Source of the DNA: Fidelibacterota bacterium TCS55
Lineage (GTDB): Bacteria; Fidelibacterota; Marinisomatia; Marinisomatales; TCS55
Direction of reading: 5' to 3'
Assembly: GCA_905182385.1 (NCBI GenBank)
Contig: CAJJBS010000026.1
Span: forward strand, 1-22,163
DNA length: 22,163 bases
Shown: positions 15,285 through 22,163 of the stretch, piece by piece
How positions within the stretch are numbered: position 1 is the first letter of the stretch
How the letters are laid out: each line of letters opens with the position of its first letter
Position numbers and translations under genes: made by a program
The notes under the pieces: generated by a model
What the model was told of the DNA's origin: nothing
Database searches by the model: none
Seen by the model: only the letters and a program-made list of their open reading frames with translations

Positions 15285-15752
15285 TTACAGATTTTTTAAT
15301 GTAGTAATGATCTCATCATAAGCAGGTTCAATTCCTGGATTTTCTGCTACCCATCTATATTTAATCATACCTTCAGAATCAATTATAACTACTGCTCGGT
15401 TAGAGGATTCATAACCCTCTAGTCCGCCTAAGCCATTAAAGGTTACATCATATTCTCTAACTACTGTCCTATTATAATCAGAAAGTAGATCAAAATTAAG
15501 ATCATACTCTTTTGAAAATGCTCCATTAGCCCAAGGGGAATCAACGCTAATTCCAAATACTGTAGTATTTAGATCATTAAAAACAGTCATACTATCTCTT
15601 AGTGAGCACATTTCTGTATCGCATACTCCCGTGAATACACCTGGAAAGAAAGCTAGCACAACTGGTTTTCCGATATGATCAGAAAGTGAGACTGCTTCTT
15701 TATTTGTATTTTTAAGCTCAAAAAGTGGAGCTCTATCATTTAATTGTGACAT
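15285..15752 (-). CDS. Peroxiredoxin (AhpC/TSA family, AhpE/1-Cys-like)
   Basis: A thiol peroxidase that reduces hydrogen peroxide and organic peroxides in the cytoplasm. The active-site loop Pro37-x3-Thr41-x2-Cys44 is intact, and R119 fits the conserved arginine. The Gly-Val-Phe-Thr-Gly-Val-Cys-Asp-x-Glu-Met-Cys form, with a second Cys at 49, is typical of the AhpE-like group; no separate C-terminal resolving Cys exists. Length (155) is normal. An AAGGA-type ribosome binding site lies upstream on the minus strand. The gene is divergent from a PerR-like regulator and katG, which suggests common control by peroxide. Confidence 0.92.
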   Translation of the reverse strand: MSQLNDRAPLFELKNTNKEAVSLSDHIGKPVVLAFFPGVFTGVCDTEMCSLRDSMTVFNDLNTTVFGISVDSPWANGAFSKEYDLNFDLLSDYNRTVVREYDVTFNGLGGLEGYESSNRAVVIIDSEGMIKYRWVAENPGIEPAYDEIITTLKNL

Positions 15753-15872
15753 TATTTATCCTTATCTCATTTAAAAAACACCTTTGAAAATAAAGTAATT
15801 TTAACCAATAATTACTTCATTATTTTTAAATAATAATAGGAATGATTACTATTTATTTTTTATATTTTTAAT
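15753..15872. promoter_or_regulatory. Divergent promoter region of peroxiredoxin and perR-katG with candidate operator
   Basis: This 120-base, very AT-rich gap contains a perfect 8-bp inverted repeat, AAGTAATT (15793-15800) and AATTACTT (15810-15817), around a 9-base spacer. Its arms resemble the TAAT/ATTA-rich arms of Fur/PerR operators, although the length differs from the classical 7-1-7 PerR box. It lies closer to the peroxiredoxin gene (about 40 bases from its start) than to the regulator gene. The likely ligand is the PerR-like protein encoded next to it, by inference. Confidence 0.5.
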
Positions 15873-16247
15873 ATGAGATTTAGTCATCAAAGACAAAAAG
15901 TTCGTGAAATTGTATATAAAACTAATTCCCATCCAACGGCTGATTGGGTTTTTACAGAAGCTAAGAAGTCTATTCCAAATATTAGTTTGGGTACAGTTTA
16001 TAGGAATTTGAAACAATTAGAAAAATCTGGTTATATAAAAACTATTTATGATGGTAATATTGCAAGATATGATTGGAAGACTGAACCTCATAACCACTTA
16101 AAATGTAAAAATTGTGGAGATTTAATTGATATTGTCTTTTTAGATGAATCAATTCACCCAAAAATAAAAAAAGACTTTAAATTTAATGTCGATAAAGTAG
16201 AAATGTTTATTATCGGCACATGTAAAAAACACGCAAAACATAGTTAG
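15873..16247 (+). CDS. perR: PerR-like peroxide-sensing Fur-family repressor
   Basis: A 124-residue winged-helix regulator. The DNA-binding part contains His-Pro-Thr-Ala-Asp and Ser-Leu-Gly-Thr-Val-Tyr-Arg-Asn-Leu. By alignment with B. subtilis PerR, all five regulatory metal ligands are kept: H20 (H37), D67 (D85), H73 (H91), H75 (H93) and D86 (D104). Asp at the last position, not the Glu of Fur, marks the peroxide-sensing type that is inactivated by His oxidation. Structural zinc ligands are C78, C81 and C117, with H120 where PerR has its fourth Cys. The protein begins almost at the Arg-x-Ser-x-Gln-Arg of helix 2, about 17 residues later than usual; upstream, an in-frame TGA at 15843 excludes a normal longer start. 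No strong ribosome binding site is visible. katG follows after eight bases. Confidence 0.88.
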   Translation: MRFSHQRQKVREIVYKTNSHPTADWVFTEAKKSIPNISLGTVYRNLKQLEKSGYIKTIYDGNIARYDWKTEPHNHLKCKNCGDLIDIVFLDESIHPKIKKDFKFNVDKVEMFIIGTCKKHAKHS

Positions 16248-16255
16248 GATTAATA

Positions 16256-18385
16256 ATGGAAAATGAAAGTAAATGCCCAGTAGCTCATGGCTCCGAGAGT
16301 CAACATAGTCAAGGTGCTCGATCAAATAACCAATGGTGGCCTGATAATTTAAATATAGATATTCTTCATCAACATGATACAAAATCAAATCCAATGAATG
16401 GTTTTGATTATAGAAAAGAATTTAAGACTCTTGACTATGATGCTCTAAAGCAAGATCTTCATACTCTAATGACTGATTCTCAAGATTGGTGGCCAGCTGA
16501 TTATGGTCATTATGGACCTTTTTTTATTCGTATGACTTGGCATGCTGCAGGAACTTATAGGACAACAGATGGTCGTGGAGGTGGTGGAACTGGAAATCAA
16601 CGTTTTGCACCACTTAATAGTTGGCCCGATAATGGGAACTTAGATAAAGCACGCAGACTTCTATGGCCTATTAAGCAAAAATATGGCAGTAAAATAAGTT
16701 GGGCTGATTTAATAATTCTTGCTGGAAACGTTGCTATTGAATCAATGGGCGGAAAAACTTTCGGTTTTGGTGGTGGAAGGTCTGACATTTGGGCACCTGA
16801 AAAGGATATCTTTTGGGGTAAAGAAGATGAGTGGCTAGGTAATGAACGTTACACAGGTGATCGTGAGTTAGACCAGCCTTTAGGAGCCGTTCAAATGGGC
16901 CTTATCTATGTTAACCCACAAGGACCAGATGGGCACCCTGATCCACTTGCAAGCGCAAGAGATATTCGAGAAACATTTAAAAGAATGGCCATGAATGATT
17001 ATGAAACAGTTGCTTTAACTGCTGGAGGCCACACTTTTGGAAAAGCTCATGGCGCAGCAAGTGAAGATTTTAAAGGACCTGAACCAGAGGCTGCGGACAT
17101 AGAAGAAATGGGATTTGGATGGACGAGTGATCATGGATCTGGAGTGGGTCGTGACACAATTACAAGTGGAATTGAAGGTGCTTGGACACCTAACCCTACT
17201 CAATGGGATAATGGATATTTTGATATGCTTTTTGGTTACGAATGGGAATTAGTTAAAAGCCCAGCAGGAGCTAATCAATGGCATCCAATTAATCCTAAAG
17301 AAGAAGATCTTGCTCCTGACCCAGAAGGTACTTCTGATAGTGTTACAACTATTATGACTACTGCAGATATGGCGATGAGAGAAGATCCTGAGTACAATAA
17401 AATTTCTAAACATTTTCATGAGAACCCTGAAGAGTTTGCAGATGCATTTGCACGAGCTTGGTTCAAACTTCTACATAGAGACATGGGTCCTAAAAATCGA
17501 TATTTAGGTCCAGAAATACCACAAGAAGATCTTATTTGGCAAGATCCAACGCCTACTGGTAGTACCAGTTACAATGTTGAAGATGTAAAAACACAGATTA
17601 AAGAGAGTGGTCTTTCTATTCAAGAAATGGTGGAAACTGCATGGGCGAGTGCTTCAACTTTTAGAGGATCAGACTTGCGTGGTGGAGCGAATGGTGCTCG
17701 AATTCGTCTTGCGCCTCAAAAAGATTGGGAAGGTAATAATCCTGAACAACTATCTCGTGTCTTAAGCGTGTTAGAAAATATTTCTTCAGAAACAGGTACT
17801 TCATTAGCAGATGTAATTGTTCTAGCTGGAAACGTTGGTATTGAGCAAGCTTCTGGTGAAAATGTTCCATTTAATCCAGGAAGAGGAGATGCAACGAATG
17901 AACAGACTGACGTTGAATCTTTTGCTGTTCTTGAGCCATTTTCAGATGGTTTCAGAAATTACCATAGTAAAGATTTCACTGTTAACTCAGAAAATATGTT
18001 ACTTGATAAAGCACAGCTTCTTGGACTTACTGCTTCAGAAATGACTGTTTTAGTTGGTGGAATGCGCTCACTTGGAATCAGCGCTGATGGTCATGGTATT
18101 TTTACAGATAATCCAGGAAAACTAAGTAATGATTTCTTTGTTAACTTATTAGACATGAATGTTAAATGGGAAGCAACTGGAAGAAATACTTACGAAGGAA
18201 AAAATCGTTCAACAGGTGAAAAAGTAAGAACAGCAACCAGAGTTGATTTAGTATTTGGATCCAACTCGCAACTTAGAGCTTTAGCAGAAGTTTATGCATG
18301 TAATGATTCTCAACAAAAATTTGTGAATGATTTTATAAATGCATGGAACAAGGTTATGAACCTTGACCGTTTTGATTTGACTTAA
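16256..18385 (+). CDS. katG: Catalase-peroxidase KatG
   Basis: A bifunctional heme enzyme that breaks down hydrogen peroxide. The 709-residue length and two peroxidase-like halves are normal. The distal heme residues are R92, W95 and H96 (Arg-Met-Thr-Trp-His-Ala-Ala-Gly-Thr-Tyr-Arg), and the proximal His is H259 in Gly-Gly-His-Thr-Phe-Gly-Lys. W95, Y218 (Gly-Leu-Ile-Tyr-Val-Asn-Pro) and M244 (Lys-Arg-Met-Ala-Met-Asn-Asp) form the Met-Tyr-Trp adduct that gives catalase activity. It has no signal peptide. The start is eight bases after the perR stop with AGGA at about 16247-16250, so it is cotranscribed with its likely repressor and probably induced by peroxide. A strong hairpin terminator follows. 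Confidence 0.97.
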   Translation: MENESKCPVAHGSESQHSQGARSNNQWWPDNLNIDILHQHDTKSNPMNGFDYRKEFKTLDYDALKQDLHTLMTDSQDWWPADYGHYGPFFIRMTWHAAGTYRTTDGRGGGGTGNQRFAPLNSWPDNGNLDKARRLLWPIKQKYGSKISWADLIILAGNVAIESMGGKTFGFGGGRSDIWAPEKDIFWGKEDEWLGNERYTGDRELDQPLGAVQMGLIYVNPQGPDGHPDPLASARDIRETFKRMAMNDYETVALTAGGHTFGKAHGAASEDFKGPEPEAADIEEMGFGWTSDHGSGVGRDTITSGIEGAWTPNPTQWDNGYFDMLFGYEWELVKSPAGANQWHPINPKEEDLAPDPEGTSDSVTTIMTTADMAMREDPEYNKISKHFHENPEEFADAFARAWFKLLHRDMGPKNRYLGPEIPQEDLIWQDPTPTGSTSYNVEDVKTQIKESGLSIQEMVETAWASASTFRGSDLRGGANGARIRLAPQKDWEGNNPEQLSRVLSVLENISSETGTSLADVIVLAGNVGIEQASGENVPFNPGRGDATNEQTDVESFAVLEPFSDGFRNYHSKDFTVNSENMLLDKAQLLGLTASEMTVLVGGMRSLGISADGHGIFTDNPGKLSNDFFVNLLDMNVKWEATGRNTYEGKNRSTGEKVRTATRVDLVFGSNSQLRALAEVYACNDSQQKFVNDFINAWNKVMNLDRFDLT

Positions 18386-18420
18386 ATTCTAGTCAATAAA
18401 TAAACTATCTTAAAAAATAC

Positions 18421-18480
18421 TTATTGTCGCAATTTTGAATACTCTTTGATATTCAGGATTGCGACAATAATTTTATAATT
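18421..18480 (+). terminator. Terminator hairpin after katG
   Basis: A perfect 13-bp stem, TTATTGTCGCAAT (18421-18433) and ATTGCGACAATAA (18458-18470), carries an inner 6-bp stem TGAATA/TATTCA (18436-18441 and 18450-18455), and is followed by TTTTATAATT. The size and the tail fit a rho-independent terminator. The remaining part of the gap up to 18546 is AT-rich and should hold the promoter of the exporter gene, which I could not place. Confidence 0.85.
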
Positions 18481-18546
18481 AAATACCGAACAATTTATTC
18501 TTAGATCTTCCTTCCTAAAATTAATTTCCACAAACATAAAATATAA

Positions 18547-20820
18547 ATGACTAAAATGAGCAACAAACTGATTCAAGTTATTTTAAATCACCCAAAATTC
18601 GTTTTATCAATTTTAGCCACAATAACATTAATTCTAGGTACTTATTTACCTAAGGTGAAAATGGATTTTTCAATTGAACAATTATTTAGTCAAAATGATC
18701 CAGTGATTAATAGGTTTTTAAGTTTCCGTGAAGAATTTGACGGTGTGGACAATAGAATATTTTTACTTTATCAATCAGATGATCCATTTTCTTACAATAA
18801 CTTAGAAGAAAACAAAAAAATGGTTTCTGCTTTTGAAAATATTGAAGGTGTGAGCAAAGTTACTAGTTTAACAAATATAGAGTTATTTACAGAAGGTGGA
18901 GAATACTTACTTTCGCCAGTTTATGAAAATATTCCCAAATCAATTGATTCTTTAAATAATGCAAAAGAGCGGATCCTTAACTCTGATTTATTAAAAAACT
19001 ATTTAATTTCGGAGGATGGACAAGTAGCTGCTATCCTTATAGAAGTTTCTGATTCCTTTAATGAGCATGAAAGTCGAGAATCAATTGTTAAACAAATCGA
19101 TGAATTACAATTAAGAACAGATTGGACTTGGCATCAAACAGGTCTACCAATAATCAGAACTCGATATGTTCAGTACATGATTAAAGATAATATTACTTTT
19201 TTAATACCAGTGTTATCAATGCTAATCCTTCTATTAAGTTTATTATTTAGATCTTTAGTAGGTTTAGCTTTACCATTAATTGTTGTTTTATTAACAATAA
19301 TTTGGACTTTAGGTTTTATGACTGCCTCTGGAATAACGATTAATATAATTAGTTATATTATTCCCACTTTATTAATGGTAGTTGGTATTAGCGATTCGGT
19401 TCATTTTCTAGTAAAGTATTATAAGACTCTACATCTGCTTGGAAATAAAAGAGAAGCCTTAACTCAGTCTTTACAAAAAATTGGGACTGCTATATTCTTA
19501 ACAAGTATTACAACTGCAATAGGTTTTGGTGCTTTATCAATGGTCAATATAGAAATAGTAAAAGAGTTTGGTATCTTTACAGCACTGGGTGTTTTTTTTG
19601 CATTTATAATTACTGTTTTATTTATTCCATCTACACTAATGCTTCTAAGTAAAACACCTAAAGCAAAACTAGAGGCTTATTCACGTGGATATAGAGTTAA
19701 AATTGTTAAAAAGTTGATAATAATTGTTAGAGGTCATCCCAAAAAAATAATTTTTACTGGAATTGTTATTACAGTAATTGGATTTTTGGGCGCACTTCAA
19801 ATAAACCCACATTCTAAGTTATTAGATGATTTAAGACCAGGGAACATCCTTTTAGAAGATATGCGATTAGCTGAAGATAGGATGGGTTCCGTTTTACCTG
19901 TTGAAATTATTATTACAATCGATGAAAATAAAAATTTTGAAGATATCCAAGATGTAGCGGTACTATCATTTACAGATGAATTAGCTAACTATATTTCAAA
20001 TATACCTGAAATTGGAAAAGTAGTTTCTGTTAGTGATTATTTAAAAGCAATCAATCAAGCCATGAATGATGGTAATAAATCTTTTTATCGTATTCCTATA
20101 TCAAGAGATATCATTTCTCAGTATATGCTTCTTTACGATAGTGAATTTAATTCACTAATTAATTCAGATTTAACAAAACTTAGGATAGCATCACAAATAA
20201 AAGATATTGATTCACGTAGAAGTGCCGAGATTGAAAAAGAATTAAATACTTATATAGCATCTATAATTCCAGAGGGCATTACTGCTGAAGTAACAGGTAC
20301 AGCTTTTCTTGCATTAAGAACAAATAATTATTTAGTTAAAAATTTATTAGGAAGCTTTTTAGTCGCCTTAATTATTATTACATTTTTGATGATTATTTTA
20401 TTTCGTTCAGTAAAAATGGCTTTTATTTCAATTTTACCTAATATTATCCCAATAATGGTAATGGCTGGAGTTTTAGGTTTTTTGCAAATTCCTTTAAGAC
20501 CTGCTACAGCTATGACTTTTGCAGTTGCATTTGGAATAGCGGTAGATGATACACTTCATTATTTAATCCGTTACAGAATGGAATTATCTGAACAGCATTA
20601 TAGACAAGCGAATGATTCAACAATGTTAGGAACAGGAATCGCTATGATGTCTACAACAGCTATTCTTTCTGCTGGATTTCTAGTGTTAACTTTATCTCAG
20701 TTCACTCCAACGATTGAGTTTGGAATGTTATCTGTAATAACAATTGTTACGGCATTAATTGGAGACCTAACATTTTTGCCAGCTTTATTAAGTCAAATAA
20801 AGCCTAAAATAAAGAATTAG
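18547..20820 (+). CDS. RND/MMPL-family exporter
   Basis: A 757-residue membrane protein with the RND layout in two halves. In the first, a helix (about 17-35), a large extracytoplasmic loop (about 36-215) and five to six helices (about 217-365). In the second, a helix near 400-418, a loop to about 590, and helices to the end. Each half has the fourth-helix acidic motif used in proton coupling: Gly-Ile-Ser-Asp-Ser-Val-His (D283 region) and Gly-Ile-Ala-Val-Asp-Asp-Thr-Leu-His. It belongs to the MMPL/HpnN-like group, often lipid exporters, not the drug-pump AcrB group, which is larger. No membrane fusion protein or outer membrane gene is adjacent. Start may be the ATG at 18547 or the one at 18556. 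The substrate is unknown. Confidence 0.85.
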   Translation: MTKMSNKLIQVILNHPKFVLSILATITLILGTYLPKVKMDFSIEQLFSQNDPVINRFLSFREEFDGVDNRIFLLYQSDDPFSYNNLEENKKMVSAFENIEGVSKVTSLTNIELFTEGGEYLLSPVYENIPKSIDSLNNAKERILNSDLLKNYLISEDGQVAAILIEVSDSFNEHESRESIVKQIDELQLRTDWTWHQTGLPIIRTRYVQYMIKDNITFLIPVLSMLILLLSLLFRSLVGLALPLIVVLLTIIWTLGFMTASGITINIISYIIPTLLMVVGISDSVHFLVKYYKTLHLLGNKREALTQSLQKIGTAIFLTSITTAIGFGALSMVNIEIVKEFGIFTALGVFFAFIITVLFIPSTLMLLSKTPKAKLEAYSRGYRVKIVKKLIIIVRGHPKKIIFTGIVITVIGFLGALQINPHSKLLDDLRPGNILLEDMRLAEDRMGSVLPVEIIITIDENKNFEDIQDVAVLSFTDELANYISNIPEIGKVVSVSDYLKAINQAMNDGNKSFYRIPISRDIISQYMLLYDSEFNSLINSDLTKLRIASQIKDIDSRRSAEIEKELNTYIASIIPEGITAEVTGTAFLALRTNNYLVKNLLGSFLVALIIITFLMIILFRSVKMAFISILPNIIPIMVMAGVLGFLQIPLRPATAMTFAVAFGIAVDDTLHYLIRYRMELSEQHYRQANDSTMLGTGIAMMSTTAILSAGFLVLTLSQFTPTIEFGMLSVITIVTALIGDLTFLPALLSQIKPKIKN

Positions 20821-20877
20821 AATATTTATCTCAAAAAGTAATATCTAAATTCACTTAACTATTTAATTGAGTTTATA

Positions 20878-22163
20878 ATGAAATACTTATTTGTTTGTCT
20901 TTTTACTCTATCTGTTACTTTTTCTCAGTCTCAGGATTATTTTCAACAAAAAGTTGATTATGATATAACTGTAGAACTAGATGATAATAATCATACGTTA
21001 TCTGCTTTTGAAAAAATTATTTATACTAATAATTCACCTGATAAGCTTTCATTCATTTGGTTCCATATTTGGCCTAATGCATATAAAAATGATTCTACAG
21101 CATATGCAAAGCAAGCTGGACCGAAATCAAGATTTGCAAAGTCAGATTCTTTAAGTCGAGGTTTTATTGATAGCCTAGACTTCTCAGTTAATGGTGAAAG
21201 AGTTGATTGGTCTTATCATCCAGATTGGATTGATGTTGTAAAGTTAAACCTAAGTAAACCTCTTAGATCAGGTGATTCAATCACAATTGAAACACCTTTC
21301 TTTATTAAATTACCTAAAGTTTTTTCAAGACTTGGTCATTCTGGTAAACACTATGAGATTACTCAGTGGTATCCTAAGCCAGCTGTTTATGATCGTAAGG
21401 GTTGGCATCCAATGCCTTATTTAAATCAAGGTGAATTTTTTTCAGAATTTGGAACTTTTGATGTGAAAATTACTCTTCCTAAAGATTATAAAATTATGGC
21501 AACAGGCGATCTAGTTAATGGGGAAAAAGAATATAACTGGCTTAATTCATTTACTTCAATTACTGACTCTTTAAATGGTTTACCAAAAAAAGAACTAAGT
21601 GAATGGATTAAAAAGAATCAAAAGACAAAAACTAAAGCGATTAATATAAATGTAGGAGCAAAGCAAAATCTTTCTCTTGAAAAATCTTCAAAAATATTTA
21701 ATGCTGAATCATCAACTTCTGAATTTAAAACACTTCATTTTAAACAAAAGAATGTCCACGATTTTGCTTGGTTTGCTGATAAGAATTGGTTGGTTCAAAA
21801 AGGTGAGTTAACTCTACCGAATTCTTCTCGCAAAGTTATTTTATGGTCTTTTTATTTACCAAAAAATGCTGAAACTTGGAGAAATTCAATTGAATATTTG
21901 CATGATTCTGGATACTGGTATAGTCGTTACTATGGTGATTACCCTTATAATCATATAACGGCAGTGGATGGTGACTTATCTGCAGGTGGAGGAATGGAAT
22001 ATCCAAATATTACGGTTATAGCTTCTATGCCAAGTAAACATCTTCTTGAAATGGTGATTATGCATGAGGTAGGGCATAATTGGTTTTATGGTATTATAGG
22101 TAGTAATGAACGTTATCATACTTGGATGGATGAAGGTTTAAATGAATATTCTGCAATTAGGTA
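20878..22163 (+). CDS. Secreted M1-family zinc metallopeptidase (3' end beyond the window)
   Basis: An open frame of 428 codons with no stop before the window end. Residues 1-18 form a signal peptide (Met-Lys-Tyr, a hydrophobic core, then Ser-Gln-Ser-Gln). An N-terminal beta domain leads to a thermolysin-like catalytic domain with Gly-Gly-Gly-Met-Glu-Tyr (370-375), the counterpart of the GAMEN exopeptidase loop, and the zinc site H396-E397-x2-H400 followed after 18 residues by E419. This is the M1 (gluzincin) aminopeptidase pattern. Proteins of this kind in marine bacteria are often periplasmic or cell-surface aminopeptidases that digest peptides. It begins 57 bases after the exporter gene, with no terminator seen between, so it may be in the same transcript. 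Confidence 0.9.
   Translation, partial: MKYLFVCLFTLSVTFSQSQDYFQQKVDYDITVELDDNNHTLSAFEKIIYTNNSPDKLSFIWFHIWPNAYKNDSTAYAKQAGPKSRFAKSDSLSRGFIDSLDFSVNGERVDWSYHPDWIDVVKLNLSKPLRSGDSITIETPFFIKLPKVFSRLGHSGKHYEITQWYPKPAVYDRKGWHPMPYLNQGEFFSEFGTFDVKITLPKDYKIMATGDLVNGEKEYNWLNSFTSITDSLNGLPKKELSEWIKKNQKTKTKAININVGAKQNLSLEKSSKIFNAESSTSEFKTLHFKQKNVHDFAWFADKNWLVQKGELTLPNSSRKVILWSFYLPKNAETWRNSIEYLHDSGYWYSRYYGDYPYNHITAVDGDLSAGGGMEYPNITVIASMPSKHLLEMVIMHEVGHNWFYGIIGSNERYHTWMDEGLNEYSAIR

Noticed and set aside
15831..15856. A second, imperfect AT-rich palindrome near AATAATAGG...TTACTATT as another Fur/PerR box
   Set aside because: Symmetry is partial and such matches are frequent by chance in sequence this AT-rich.
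18421..18470. The long hairpin after katG as a mobile REP-type repeat
   Set aside because: No second copy is seen in the window, and its position after a stop codon with a T-rich tail fits a terminator.
1..22163. CRISPR arrays, tRNA or rRNA genes, insertion sequences and prophage genes
   Set aside because: I looked for regular repeats, cloverleaf-like segments, transposases and terminal inverted repeats and found none; gaps are short and explained by promoters, a riboswitch or terminators.

Overview
The window is AT-rich (roughly one third G+C by eye) and densely coded, with many 4-base ATGA start/stop overlaps. It looks like a marine, free-living bacterium. The MoaC-MogA fusion, the secreted M1 peptidase with a short Phe-Ser-Gln-type signal peptide, and a molybdoenzyme whose iron-sulfur and membrane subunits are fused suggest the Marinimicrobia (SAR406) or a relative near the Bacteroidetes. 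This placement is inference from gene content; no rRNA or other phylogenetic marker is present.

Region 1 (1-4670): the 5' part of a minus-strand mobA-like gene is followed, divergently, by a two-gene molybdoenzyme operon. The first gene fuses a four-cluster DmsB-type ferredoxin to an NrfD/PsrC-type quinone-interacting membrane anchor. The second encodes a 946-residue bis-MGD catalytic subunit with an N-terminal [4Fe-4S] motif, a probable Cys molybdenum ligand and no visible Tat signal. The catalytic site therefore probably faces the cytoplasm, as in the SoeABC sulfite dehydrogenase.

Region 2 (4671-10365): a structured leader, very probably a Moco riboswitch, precedes moaA. The tightly packed operon continues with a moaC-mogA fusion, a TauE/SafE-type permease, moeA, a rhodanese-MoeB fusion, moaD and moaE. 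With mobA this supplies nearly all steps from GTP to MGD, directly beside the enzyme that needs the cofactor. The codons for the terminal Gly-Gly of both MoaA and MoaD also form the Shine-Dalgarno sequence of the next gene.

Region 3 (10396-14287): an SLC13/DASS-type anion transporter with a changed first SNT motif, a tandem universal stress protein translationally coupled to it, and an FMN-binding glutamate synthase-like gene broken by one missing T at 13414-13417.

Region 4 (14429-18480): a PuuD-like membrane protein without its cytochrome c domain, a bidirectional terminator, and an oxidative-stress locus. In that locus a minus-strand 1-Cys-type peroxiredoxin is divergent from a PerR-like regulator followed directly by katG. 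An 8-bp perfect inverted repeat lies in the divergent promoter region, and a strong terminator follows katG.

Region 5 (18547-22163): an RND/MMPL-type exporter and the 5' part of a secreted M1-family metallopeptidase, cut by the window edge.

Taken together, regions 1-3 read as one module: a molybdenum-dependent, probably sulfur-compound-oxidising membrane complex, its cofactor pathway under riboswitch control, and candidate oxyanion transporters. The substrate assignment is inference.
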